From IMG/VR virus record IMGVR_UViG_3300046454_000122, positions 1 through 24,194 of that record: a stretch of DNA of 24,194 nt; one strand, written 5' to 3'. The notes below the pieces were generated by a model. It worked only from the letters and a program-made list of their open reading frames with translations, did not search any database and was not told the DNA's origin. Source of the stretch: a virus. The position numbers and the translations under genes were made by a program. Shown piece after piece: positions 16,701-22,603 of the stretch. Positions within the stretch are counted from its first letter, which is position 1, and each line of letters opens with the position of its first letter.

Positions 16701-18534
16701 CCTTCTTGATGTTGAACCTAGGCGCGCGGTGATGGATGGTATGGTCGCGGCGGTCCATGATCCTCAAGTTAGACAGTCTATTGTCGGTCTTATTCCCATT
16801 GATGTGATGCACGACTTCGTTGGTACGAAGTTTTCTCCTAATAGAATTCTCAACGACCCATCTGTGCTCAAAAATGCGTTTTCCGTTAACCGCGATGCGT
16901 CTATATCCCCCAAAGTGGATGTGGCCCTTGAACGCATTATGAGCGATCCGGCAATTGCGGCTACAAAACTTCTTGGCTCCTCTCTTCGCACGGCAGGGGA
17001 AAGTGTCGAAGGTCTTTCTGCAATGAAGGCAGGAAAGGGTGATCATCCAACCAGCATAGATCCAAACCATGCGAAAGGCAATACGCTTATTTCTAAGCAG
17101 GAAATCTCTGATTTTGTGAAGGCCAATAATATTGAGATCAAGGAGGTGACGAAGGGTGCAAATTTAGAGTCTAGCCCTGAAATGCAGAGATTGGATGCAG
17201 AAAACAATCGATTGGCTTCTGAATATAATGGTCTTGATCTCCCTGATCCGAGAGCCAATGAAATAACTGATTTAATGAATGCCAATCATGATCGCATGCG
17301 TGAGATTGCAGACGAGATTGGACCCACAAAGTTTCACTCCTACACTCTCCCCGGTGGCGAGAATTATCGCGAGTTGCTGCTGACGTTGCCGGATAAGGTA
17401 CCTCCAGAACATCGCGCTGCTGTCGCGGCAATGGATGAACCAGCGCGGCGGGAGTTGGCTGCTAAATATCCAGAGCAGATGGGCTTCCGTTCCTCCCACT
17501 GGGACGAACCCAACGTCCTCGCGCATATCAGGTTTAATGATCGCGTTATCGACGGCAAGAAGACGCTGTTCGTCGAGGAGGTGCAGAGCGATTGGCATCA
17601 GAAGGGCAAGCGGGAGGGGTATAAATCAGATCAGCCGTTCACCAATGAAGATCGTGAAGAACTGCAAAATCTACGGCATTTACATAGCGATGCCGTCATG
17701 ATGAAAAATCAGCCTCTTCCTCCTGAACAGATGACGAGGCTAGACGAGCTAGAGAAACGGCGTGAGGCCGCGGCCGGTACCGTCCCCGACGCGCCCTTCA
17801 AAACCACATGGCCTGAGCTATCCATGAAGCGCGTGTTGAAATACGCCGCCGACAATGGATACGAAAAGGTCGCATGGACCCCCGGAGATGTTCAAGCGGC
17901 GCGCTATGACCTGAGCAAGCATGTGGATGAGATCCACTACGATGCTGAAAGGCAACGCCTCGCATACAAGAACAAGGGTGCTGACACTTGGAATGAAGTC
18001 GAGAGTGTGCCGAAAGACAAGCTGGACAGCTACATCGGCAAGGATGCTGCGGAGAAAATATTAAACACGCACCCGTCACAAGGCATTCATAAGCTTGCTG
18101 GCGTCGACCTCAAAGTCGGCGGCGAAGGCATGCGCGGGTTCTACGACCAGATACTGCCGACAACGGTCAACAAGCTGGTGAAGAAGTATGGGGCGAAGGT
18201 TGAGCAGAATAATTTGCCTTCTAAGGTTATGAAGGCTGGGCCGGGAGATTACAGGATAATTGGTAATGATAATAAAGGTCTGTTAATGGCCAATGGCGAA
18301 CCTTTAAGTTTTAAGACTGAAGAAGAGGCATTAAACCATCCCGGCGCTAGAGATATTGGAAAAGTTCACGCAGTAACAATCACCCCGCAAATGAAAAAAG
18401 CCATCAGCGAGCAGGGTTTTCCACAATTTTCAACCGGCGGCTCTGTAAAGCCCCGCCTGACACCCGTCGCACACAATCCATTTGAGGCGCATAGTGCCGC
18501 GCGGAGGGCAATGCATGGCCATAAACACACCTGA
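13795..18534 (+). CDS. Giant phage polyvalent protein (1579 aa) with inserted segment
   Basis: The start is GTG, overlapping the previous stop (GTGA), with AAGGG eight bases upstream. Residues 30-54 hold C30, C33, C41 and C54 (CGIC, then ACSKV and YWC), an HiPIP-like or zinc-binding small domain. A long helical region follows. At about 837-882 comes a recognisable polyvalent-protein domain (LGFYSATQHAIEAAPQ, then MKWLGLEEWL). It resumes only at about 1100 with SKQEISDFVKANNIEIKEV, then TLPGGENYRELLLTLP, RSSHWDEPNVLAHIRF, VEEVQSDWHQKG, PFKTTWPELSMKRVLK and LKVGGEGMRGFYDQILP. The stretch between (885-1098) looks like an insertion and carries an HNH gene on the other strand. The protein begins LTRVEHDPF and ends near LTPVAHNPF. 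Roles are unknown; it is probably injected with the DNA. Confidence 0.75.
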   Translation: MKLTRVEHDPFKKVSKASTSYSRGMKSSHCGICEFYSNRACSKVSGAIDPAYWCRLFVKKRKGFAEGGAPEMTAPFPEAPGGYPFFTADSASDTPSGVLPSDLPPVDGPPAERGPIAGFLDRFSTPSQSPMEPDLQQMQTGEMPEIPGVAPKHLGIDEHGRVVDTSTPDWNPVQFDQRPGVLPLAKDQEGQIHPAMSKALDLASNIMGGNVPGGGAFLGSGLARAAKAPAIEKVHELSGIPRAEAERIMAENADRGLSFPLEEASDRARLKLERERKEAAGKAIAGDPQERTVISAPEGLPDFVAGKITPQDWVARHESLLSPDEIKAAAKWYDVIFDEFLKQTKGDVPKARQYMRGWLVAQQNVDVSGAMGNVLLQSEQIKRGVPEAKMRGAGMPNPTQAARAVMQDKPIAGGVGQKISDFVDAAEGKDVRSWMANHPSGGSPFVVDVHTGRDTGMVDQELINHLGRLGYDKEALKKLKVDMAGTPSAPQYENRSNFGRDLTDYLNNIGWQGRNDWKPREVQAVGWMGMTKLTANKADDVVAGLSRNMSHISMELSPGEGSPWAQKYGDRFYALQPEDQFSLTHGITQNAIDHASNLAGIDVRDIVHGTGGWGGPKNAPNPSTVAQLFATKEGAEIAANALGHMLQQTEVWANKVKPMTTAPSGFAVDFVAKGNHNLNTDEGLRDVWSKIISADPGGKDPLFKGYQPIVTRDGESGIRVLIDRGGKGLKNTLDKALAGPVADVLKTLPYDMGISLREAEITKAINNWKEQKNGEGYLSRLRELIGRDPAAYLDTAGKELEEKFRSGLEQAEAKGRAQAAPAAKAKPVAPQPKPNELGFYSATQHAIEAAPQAKASPQQWMGMLRNAPGVKQEEMKWLGLEEWLKSRSSSAEEGKASGLKNSPNIGTGAANLFSDLSEAHPSFVEGIGRINIPSNAAAKYASSVEGVAANPKSKSDFLNFLSGGGNGFGLLDVEPRRAVMDGMVAAVHDPQVRQSIVGLIPIDVMHDFVGTKFSPNRILNDPSVLKNAFSVNRDASISPKVDVALERIMSDPAIAATKLLGSSLRTAGESVEGLSAMKAGKGDHPTSIDPNHAKGNTLISKQEISDFVKANNIEIKEVTKGANLESSPEMQRLDAENNRLASEYNGLDLPDPRANEITDLMNANHDRMREIADEIGPTKFHSYTLPGGENYRELLLTLPDKVPPEHRAAVAAMDEPARRELAAKYPEQMGFRSSHWDEPNVLAHIRFNDRVIDGKKTLFVEEVQSDWHQKGKREGYKSDQPFTNEDREELQNLRHLHSDAVMMKNQPLPPEQMTRLDELEKRREAAAGTVPDAPFKTTWPELSMKRVLKYAADNGYEKVAWTPGDVQAARYDLSKHVDEIHYDAERQRLAYKNKGADTWNEVESVPKDKLDSYIGKDAAEKILNTHPSQGIHKLAGVDLKVGGEGMRGFYDQILPTTVNKLVKKYGAKVEQNNLPSKVMKAGPGDYRIIGNDNKGLLMANGEPLSFKTEEEALNHPGARDIGKVHAVTITPQMKKAISEQGFPQFSTGGSVKPRLTPVAHNPFEAHSAARRAMHGHKHT
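16432..17046 (-). CDS. HNH homing-type endonuclease, antisense inside the polyvalent gene
   Basis: The protein has 204 residues from the ATG at 17046 (MITLSCLHCRK); an in-frame ATG at 17070 would add eight. Neither has a clear ribosome site. C6, C9, C28 and C32 (CLHC, then FCSRNC) form a zinc ribbon. The HNH core follows: EHRWVVENS, then EVVHHINGNKTDNRLSNLRI with H80/H81 and N89, and downstream HTIHH. Two helix-turn-helix-like segments follow (IKEIAFTFGVSRHALNAAG and MSLRQIGKKIGRAGSNV), as in DNA-recognition tails of phage HNH enzymes. Its stop TAG is the complement of a CTA Leu codon in the conserved LGLEEWL of the other strand. The codons of the two strands are aligned, and the HNH frame has no TTA, CTA or TCA codon. 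Confidence 0.85.
   Translation of the reverse strand: MITLSCLHCRKTFDTFPCRAKRGAKKFCSRNCRIAHNAFKGHIHFGGYRRIAVNGKRIFEHRWVVENSIRRKLRTNEVVHHINGNKTDNRLSNLRIMDRRDHTIHHRAPRFNIKKAKSIAATGKEIKEIAFTFGVSRHALNAAGIFRRRVTWDIDAAYSLYKRGMSLRQIGKKIGRAGSNVGTVFKSRGLPLLGRRRPRFKPFF
16443..17097. mobile_element. Putative in-frame insertion carrying the HNH gene
   Basis: The polyvalent-protein domain is recognisable up to EEWL and again from SKQEISDFV. I recall homologues joining these parts with only a few residues, whereas about 214 codons intervene here. The inserted stretch coincides with the antisense HNH gene. Imperfect copies of a 13-base word flank it (16443-16455 and 17085-17097, 10 of 13 matches, offset 642 = 3 x 214). 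Removing one repeat unit would restore an uninterrupted frame. Exact ends are uncertain by some tens of bases. No intron or intein signature was recognised. Confidence 0.55.
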
Positions 18535-18757
18535 AGGCACGTTTGCTGGCGATCTCGCGCGGGTCAAGTCTATTGAACTCGACGATAGCTGGCCTGAGTT
18601 GATTGAACTCGTCGCATACTTCGGTCCCGGCAGGACAAAAAGAAAGTCCATCGCCATCAGCGCCGATCAATTTTTCGGTCGCGGTTCATATGGAGCGCCG
18701 ATCACGGTTGAGCAATTGCTTCTCATGGTCAACAGGCTCAGAAAAGGAGAACAATAA
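18515..18757 (+). CDS. Small conserved phage protein before the lysis genes
   Basis: The 80-residue protein is taken from the ATG at 18515, which has a GGAGG site at 18503-18507, seven bases upstream; an earlier in-frame ATG at 18482 is less likely. It reads MAINTPEGTFAGDLARVKSI, then WPELIELVAYFGPGR and ITVEQLLLMVNRLRKGEQ. It has no membrane segment or known motif that I recognise. The gene overlaps the end of the polyvalent gene by 20 bases, and its stop overlaps the next ATG by one base (TAATG). That arrangement ties it to the lysis module. Confidence 0.6.
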   Translation: MAINTPEGTFAGDLARVKSIELDDSWPELIELVAYFGPGRTKRKSIAISADQFFGRGSYGAPITVEQLLLMVNRLRKGEQ

Positions 18758-18891
18758 TGGCTGAATTTATCACCATCATCATTTGCCTCGCGGCCGGTGC
18801 TGCTGCTGGCATTGCCATCTATCATTTCGGATTTCAGACAACACTTCAGGCAATCAAGGATGATATTGCTCTGATCAAGAGCAAGTTATGA
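18757..18891 (+). CDS. 44-residue single-span membrane peptide
   Basis: This short gene encodes MAEFITIIICLAAGAAAGIA, continuing IYHFGFQTT and a charged amphipathic helix (AIKDDIALIKSKL). Residues 4-22 form one membrane span. AAAAGGAGA lies just before the ATG, a good ribosome site. The start overlaps the upstream stop, and its own stop overlaps the endolysin ATG (ATGA). Position and topology suggest a lysis role, for example a small holin or holin regulator, but that is inference. Confidence 0.6.
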   Translation: MAEFITIIICLAAGAAAGIAIYHFGFQTTLQAIKDDIALIKSKL

Positions 18892-19802
18892 CATCCCTAG
18901 ATAAAGCTACTCTGCAGAAGTTGTGGCCAAAGGCCCCTCCCGCCTTGATTGATGGGGTGGTTAATAATTCTGCCGCCGTCTTTGAAAAGTATCATATCAA
19001 CACTCCGCTGAGAGTTGCCCACTTCATGGCACAGATCAGCCACGAGAGTGACGGTGGTACGATCACGGCCGAGAACATGAATTACACAACCGCCGCCCGC
19101 ATTGCAGCGGTATGGCCGTCACGCTTCACACAAGAGACAGCGCAAGCCTATGTGCGAAAACCAAAGGAACTGGCCAACAAGGTCTACAACGGCCGCATGG
19201 GGAACGCGCCCATGTCTGATGATGGATTTAACTTCCGTGGCCGAGGTCTGTTGCAAATCACTGGCAAGGAATCATACCAGAACATCGGGAAACTGACTGG
19301 TCTCGATCTGATTAAAAACCCTGACTTGGCGAATGCACCGGATACGGCCCTGACCGTCGCTGCCTGTGAATTCGAATATCTCAAATGCCTTCCAGCATGT
19401 GATGACGATGACATCAGGCTTGTGACCAAGAGAGTGAACGGTGGTTATATCGGCATCGACTCGCGTCGTAACTGGCTGACAAAGTGGAAACTGGCCATAC
19501 CAGAACTTCCCGGAGCATTGCCGACGACAGACGAGGGCACAAAGGAAATTAACGACACGCATCTTCCGCGTGAGGCCGATGGTGATCCTGCGAAGAAGGG
19601 CATGGCTTCATCGACGGAAGGATGGGCTGCGATTGTTGCAACTGTCACTGCGATAGCAACATCAGTCGGACAGATGATCGATGCTGTTAAACCTCTTGTT
19701 TCAGATCCCCGAACGCTGGCCATTCTTGCTGTTGTTGGTGCTGGTGCTGGCATTTATATCTGGTTCAGGCGTCGTGACCGCCTACTGATGGATCATGTGT
19801 GA
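18888..19802 (+). CDS. GH19 endolysin with C-terminal membrane anchor
   Basis: In this 304-residue protein residues 1 to about 210 form a glycoside hydrolase family 19 (chitinase-like) domain that cuts peptidoglycan. AHFMAQISHESDGG carries the probable catalytic Glu53, with a second acidic residue at TAENMNY (Glu62). NKVYNGRMGN, FNFRGRGLLQITGK and VTKRVNGGYIG are further family blocks. A Pro/Asp-rich linker follows. The last 60 residues contain one moderately hydrophobic stretch (AAIVATVTAIATSVG) and a clear membrane span (LAILAVVGAGAGIYIWF) with a basic stop-transfer tail (RRRDR). Most GH19 endolysins lack such an anchor. It lies in the lysis cassette and directly precedes the 3TM holin gene. 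Confidence 0.85.
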   Translation: MTSLDKATLQKLWPKAPPALIDGVVNNSAAVFEKYHINTPLRVAHFMAQISHESDGGTITAENMNYTTAARIAAVWPSRFTQETAQAYVRKPKELANKVYNGRMGNAPMSDDGFNFRGRGLLQITGKESYQNIGKLTGLDLIKNPDLANAPDTALTVAACEFEYLKCLPACDDDDIRLVTKRVNGGYIGIDSRRNWLTKWKLAIPELPGALPTTDEGTKEINDTHLPREADGDPAKKGMASSTEGWAAIVATVTAIATSVGQMIDAVKPLVSDPRTLAILAVVGAGAGIYIWFRRRDRLLMDHV

Positions 19803-20191
19803 TGTGGTCTTGGCTCGCCTCATTCATTACAGGCCCGATCATCAATGGTCTGATCTCTGCCTATAAGGCAAAGCTTGCGGCACAGAACACAACGGATGCA
19901 CAGGCAACTCAGTTAGCCATTGCTGAAATCCAAGGCGAGGTTGTTCAGAGACAGACTGAAGCCTCAATCATCAGACAAGAGCAGGGTTGGTGGTTGACTG
20001 CTCTTCCACGGCCGATGTTTGCATTCATCTTCGTGATTTACATCGGCAAGTGTGTTCTGTGGGACAAGGTGCTTGGATGGGGATCAACTGACCCACTTTC
20101 TCCAGAACTCGCCAATATAGAGATGATCATCATTGGTGGGTATTTCGGCGGTCGAACAATAGAAAAAGTGGCCCGGATTTTCAAACGATGA
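19802..20191 (+). CDS. 3TM-type phage holin (GTA-holin-like)
   Basis: The 129-residue protein is taken from the ATG overlapping the endolysin stop (TGATG); an in-frame GTG lies three bases before. The N-terminal hydrophobic segment (WLASFITGPIINGLISAY) is followed by an Ala/Gln-rich helix. Then come EQGWWLTALPRPMFAFIFVI, YIGKCVLWDK, and the final segment with MIIIGGYFGGRTIEKVARIF. This pattern matches the gene-transfer-agent type 3TM holin family as I know it. Its role is to make the membrane lesion that releases or activates the endolysin. Confidence 0.8.
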   Translation: MWSWLASFITGPIINGLISAYKAKLAAQNTTDAQATQLAIAEIQGEVVQRQTEASIIRQEQGWWLTALPRPMFAFIFVIYIGKCVLWDKVLGWGSTDPLSPELANIEMIIIGGYFGGRTIEKVARIFKR

Positions 20192-20400
20192 CCATCACGG
20201 TCACTTGGCCGAATATCTATAAATTGACGGCCCTTGTGCTTGTTGTGTTATCACTCGTCATTGCTGTCGGAGGTGCTACTGTACAGTTGCAGATGAGGGC
20301 AATCGACAGTCGGCTGGACGAGAGGCTGAGAATATACCAATCCGATCAGGACAATATAAGACGCCGGATAGAGCGCATCGAGCAAAAGCTTGGAAATTAA
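20188..20400 (+). CDS. Small membrane/coiled-coil lysis protein (possible i-spanin)
   Basis: The 70-residue protein has one N-terminal membrane span (LTALVLVVLSLVIAVGGATV) and then a charged helix with heptad character (LDERLRIYQSDQDNIRRRIE). This topology resembles inner-membrane spanins, but it is short and no outer lipoprotein partner with a lipobox was found, so the spanin role is uncertain. Its ATG overlaps the holin stop (ATGA). Confidence 0.55.
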   Translation: MTITVTWPNIYKLTALVLVVLSLVIAVGGATVQLQMRAIDSRLDERLRIYQSDQDNIRRRIERIEQKLGN

Positions 20401-20412
20401 TGCGGAGATAAC

Positions 20413-20697
20413 ATGCCAGCAAAGAAAAAAGGGATACAGTGGGATGGAACCATTGGCCCAGCTTCGCTTATAGGTGTCATAGGTTCGTTGTCTGTCTTGG
20501 TTTCCATCGGCGTGATGTGGGGAACCATGGCGACCAAGCAGGAATCAATACAATCAACGATTCTTGGTCTGGAGAGAACGGCGAGGGCGCGAGACGACCA
20601 CGTTTCGGCGCAGGGGGAACGTCTTGGCAAAGTAGAAACCTCTGTTACGTTTATAAGCTCTGCCATACAGCGTATCGAATCGGCAGTCGCGAAATGA
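20413..20697 (+). CDS. Small membrane/coiled-coil protein of the lysis module
   Basis: The 94-residue protein has a basic start (MPAKKKGIQWDG), a membrane span (ASLIGVIGSLSVLVSIGVMW) and a helical, coiled-coil tail with regular hydrophobic spacing (LGLERTARARDD, then ISSAIQRIESAVAK). A GGAG element lies seven bases before the ATG. The stop overlaps the next ATG (ATGA). The function is not known; it resembles spanin-like or holin-accessory proteins in topology only. Confidence 0.55.
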   Translation: MPAKKKGIQWDGTIGPASLIGVIGSLSVLVSIGVMWGTMATKQESIQSTILGLERTARARDDHVSAQGERLGKVETSVTFISSAIQRIESAVAK

Positions 20698-21023
20698 CTG
20701 AAGGATTTGAAGTTGACCGCGGCGCAGAAGGCCGCATCAAGATCAATGTTATTTCTGTCGCCAATCTCATCGCCCTTATTGCATTGCTGGGTACTGCAAT
20801 TGCAACATGGAACGGTCTTACAAGTAAGGTCGACATCCTCAACATCAGGGTTGATACGGCAGGTCAATCCATCACGCAGATCAAGAACGATCTCAACACC
20901 AGCCTTCTGTCTCGCGATGCTTCTGCCCGAGATCTCAATAATAAAGTCGAGGTTCTTGGCAACCGATTGACGGCCGTCGAGGTTGTACTTCAGCGTGTTG
21001 AACGAAAGCTGGATACCAAATGA
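20694..21023 (+). CDS. Small membrane/coiled-coil protein of the lysis module
   Basis: The 109-residue protein starts at the ATG that overlaps the preceding stop (ATGA); a longer reading from 20439 runs over the preceding gene and is a shadow. It has an N-terminal polar part (MTEGFEVDRGAEGRIKINV), a membrane span (VANLIALIALLGTAIATW) and a long helical tail of about 60 residues (KVDILNIRVDTAG, NNKVEVLGNRLTAVEVVLQR). The tail has heptad-like spacing. It is the third successive gene with one span followed by a coiled coil. The function is unknown. Confidence 0.55.
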   Translation: MTEGFEVDRGAEGRIKINVISVANLIALIALLGTAIATWNGLTSKVDILNIRVDTAGQSITQIKNDLNTSLLSRDASARDLNNKVEVLGNRLTAVEVVLQRVERKLDTK

Positions 21024-21349
21024 AAGTTTATGGTTTTGACCATCACCAATCTAAGACTCCTTGGGATGGTGCGCCAAAATGGGCGCTTGAGTTGGGAGTT
21101 CTCATGCTTCTCGTCATCTCAAAACAGGAGGATATTATGGCTGCTATCGACGACCTACAGGCCGCAGTTGCTGCAGAAGATACCGTGATTGATTCGGCAA
21201 TCGCTCTCATCAATGGCATTCCGGCACTGATTGCCGCGGCAGGGACAGATCCTGCGAAGTTGGCTGCTCTTCAGGCAGACATCACTGCTAAATCTGGCGC
21301 GCTTGCCGCTGCCGTTGCAGCCAATACACCGGCTGCTCCAGCACCATGA
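21020..21349 (+). CDS. Ala-rich small protein with a possible internal start
   Basis: The 109-residue frame starts at the ATG overlapping the previous stop (ATGA) and has a short hydrophobic segment (ALELGVLMLLVIS). In the same frame an internal ATG at 21137 has a perfect AGGAGG site five bases upstream. That shorter product (70 residues, MAAIDDLQAAVAAEDTVIDS onward) is an Ala-rich helical protein ending in TPAAPAP. It resembles small phage proteins that I recall starting at this point. The ribosome site suggests the short form is the main product, while the long form may be a membrane-anchored variant. The gene is the last before the terminator. Confidence 0.6.
   Translation: MKVYGFDHHQSKTPWDGAPKWALELGVLMLLVISKQEDIMAAIDDLQAAVAAEDTVIDSAIALINGIPALIAAAGTDPAKLAALQADITAKSGALAAAVAANTPAAPAP
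21126..21131 (+). promoter_or_regulatory. Strong internal Shine-Dalgarno site
   Basis: A perfect AGGAGG lies five bases before the in-frame ATG at 21137, inside the 21020-21349 frame. Motif and spacing match those upstream of the ATT start at 7959. It supports a second, shorter product or a start downstream of 21020. Confidence 0.7.
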
Positions 21350-21375
21350 TCCGTTAAGACTTTATCCACATACCC

Positions 21376-21410
21376 AAGCCTCCGTGATTGATTTCACGGG
21401 GGCTTTCTTT
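21376..21410 (+). terminator. Intrinsic terminator after the lysis module
   Basis: AAGCCTCCGTGA (21376-21387) pairs with TCACGGGGGCTT (21394-21405) in a 12-bp stem with one T-G pair and a 6-base loop. The T-rich run TCTTT follows. It lies 27 bases after the stop of the last lysis gene and separates the late genes from the accessory pair that follows. Confidence 0.85.
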
Positions 21411-21424
21411 ATGTTTGGACTTGC

Positions 21425-22048
21425 ATGATGGGCAGACAATTCGGGCGTCTTGCTGTTATTGCTAGTGCCGGAAAAGACCAGAACAGGAAACTGCTCTGGC
21501 GCTGTTCCTGTGAATGTGGAAGCCAAATAGTTGCTAGAGGTACTAATCTTCGCAACGGCGAAACAAAAAGCTGCGGCTGTCTAAAGAGCGAATCCTCACG
21601 AAAACGCGCAACCGTACACGGCATGGCCGGGACTAGGCTTTATCGAATTTGGCAGGGCATGATTTCGCGGTGCAATAATCCTCGTAGAGATGGTTACGGT
21701 AATTATGGTGGTCGTGGAATTAGCATCTGTGATGAATGGTATGTATTCGAATCGTTCTCTCAGTGGGCCTTATCAAGCGGATATCACCAAGACTTAACGA
21801 TTGATCGCATCGACAATGATGGAAACTACGAACCTAAAAATTGTCGGTGGGCAACATCCCTCCAGCAAGCAAATAACAAACGGCAGGGCACTCAAAAACT
21901 GAGTGATGCTGAAGTAATCAGTATTAGAGAAGATAGACGATCACAAAAGGTAGTTGCGGAAGAATACTCAATATCTACTGGTCATGTTTACAAAATCAGA
22001 AATGGAATTAGACGTCCCCTCGAAAAAGACAGGAGACAAAGCAGATGA
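21425..22048 (+). CDS. HNH-like phage DNA-binding/endonuclease protein
   Basis: This 207-residue protein belongs to a family I know from many phages. It has an N-terminal strand block ([10 protein letters not shown]), a Cys-rich part (WRCSCECGS, then KSCGCL) that probably binds zinc, and the core [26 protein letters not shown]. Then comes [20 protein letters not shown], an HNH-like variant. The C-terminal tail has a helix-turn-helix ([20 protein letters not shown]). Such proteins are often free-standing, mobile endonuclease-like genes. It begins 15 bases after the terminator, either at the ATG at 21425 or the next at 21428, with no clear ribosome site. The stop overlaps the next ATG (ATGA). 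Nuclease activity is inferred. Confidence 0.7.
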   Translation: MMGRQFGRLAVIASAGKDQNRKLLWRCSCECGSQIVARGTNLRNGETKSCGCLKSESSRKRATVHGMAGTRLYRIWQGMISRCNNPRRDGYGNYGGRGISICDEWYVFESFSQWALSSGYHQDLTIDRIDNDGNYEPKNCRWATSLQQANNKRQGTQKLSDAEVISIREDRRSQKVVAEEYSISTGHVYKIRNGIRRPLEKDRRQSR

Positions 22049-22422
22049 AAAAGATTGCTCTTCTATTGTTAGCCATTTTATTAATTCCGCAACCAGTTTA
22101 TGCCCGCAATCATCGGCATGGTGCATGCGATGGAGTGACGCGGTGTCGTTGTGGTTCGACACAGGCAGCATACTTCGGTCTGCCAAGGATCTACCATGGG
22201 CATAACCTCTGGCTCGCCAGCGACTGGAAAAGAGCCTTTCCTCGCACAAATGCCCATACCGGGGCGGTAGGATGGCAGCCGGGGCATGTATTTCGTTATG
22301 TTGGTCCCGGCAGTCGACCGGGATATGCCATGGTCTCCGACGATGCTGGCACCTATGAACGCAATATCAGGGGAGCGATATTTGTAGATCCAAATGGAAA
22401 TAGGGCTATGTCACAGATGTGA
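22045..22422 (+). CDS. Secreted protein with signal peptide, Rhizobiales type
   Basis: The 125-residue protein has a signal peptide ([20 protein letters not shown], probable cleavage after VYA). There is no lipobox, so it is probably periplasmic or exported. The mature part has [27 protein letters not shown] and [14 protein letters not shown]. These blocks resemble a small secreted family of Rhizobiales in which CGCG, LNLA-W-FP and GHV are conserved. The spacing of Cys and His could suit a CHAP/NlpC-like fold, but catalysis is not shown. It is coupled to the HNH-like gene by ATGA and may be a moron gene acting on the lysogen. Its end overlaps the convergent gene by 17 bases. Confidence 0.6.
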   Translation: MKKIALLLLAILLIPQPVYARNHRHGACDGVTRCRCGSTQAAYFGLPRIYHGHNLWLASDWKRAFPRTNAHTGAVGWQPGHVFRYVGPGSRPGYAMVSDDAGTYERNIRGAIFVDPNGNRAMSQM

Positions 22423-22576
22423 CAACGGCTGACTGTTGGATTTCAACAGCTAGGGACGCAACTATCCGGCCAATTTTCTCGGCCTCCATCTTTGTCAAAT
22501 CGCGCGGAAGATAAAGCTTAGCGTATCGGCCGCCGCTTAGGCCAACCGGATATATAATCAAATCGTCCTCGGTCAT
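22406..22576 (-). CDS. Small acidic phage protein, paralogue of 23591-23752
   Basis: The 56-residue protein reads MTEDDLIIYPVGLSGGRYAK, then LYLPRDLTKMEAEKIGRIVA and a short tail. The ribosome site GGGAGG (complement of 22582-22587) lies five bases before the ATG. The core, a hydrophobic strand then YLP, then an acidic E-x-E/D-A-x-K-I-x-R-V/I-V helix, matches the other small protein at 23591-23752. The function is unknown. It is the last gene of the leftward block and its end overlaps the convergent secreted-protein gene. Confidence 0.65.
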   Translation of the reverse strand: MTEDDLIIYPVGLSGGRYAKLYLPRDLTKMEAEKIGRIVASLAVEIQQSAVVTSVT

Positions 22577-22603
22577 ATCTACCTCCCGTCCGTTTAAGGG
22601 CCA

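Noticed and set aside
16450-17085. Group I intron or intein as explanation of the insertion
   Set aside because: The HNH gene is antisense to the host gene, the sense frame is open throughout, and I saw no intein end motifs or intron core. I could not run a structure search.
20439-21023. 194-residue reading from the ATG at 20439
   Set aside because: Its first 85 codons run over the 20413 gene in another frame; the coupled ATG at 20694 gives a sensible membrane protein.
22409-22449. Two small hairpins between the convergent genes (TGTCAC...GTGACA and CTGTTG...CAACAG)
   Set aside because: Stems have only six pairs and no T-run follows, so a terminator call is not supported.
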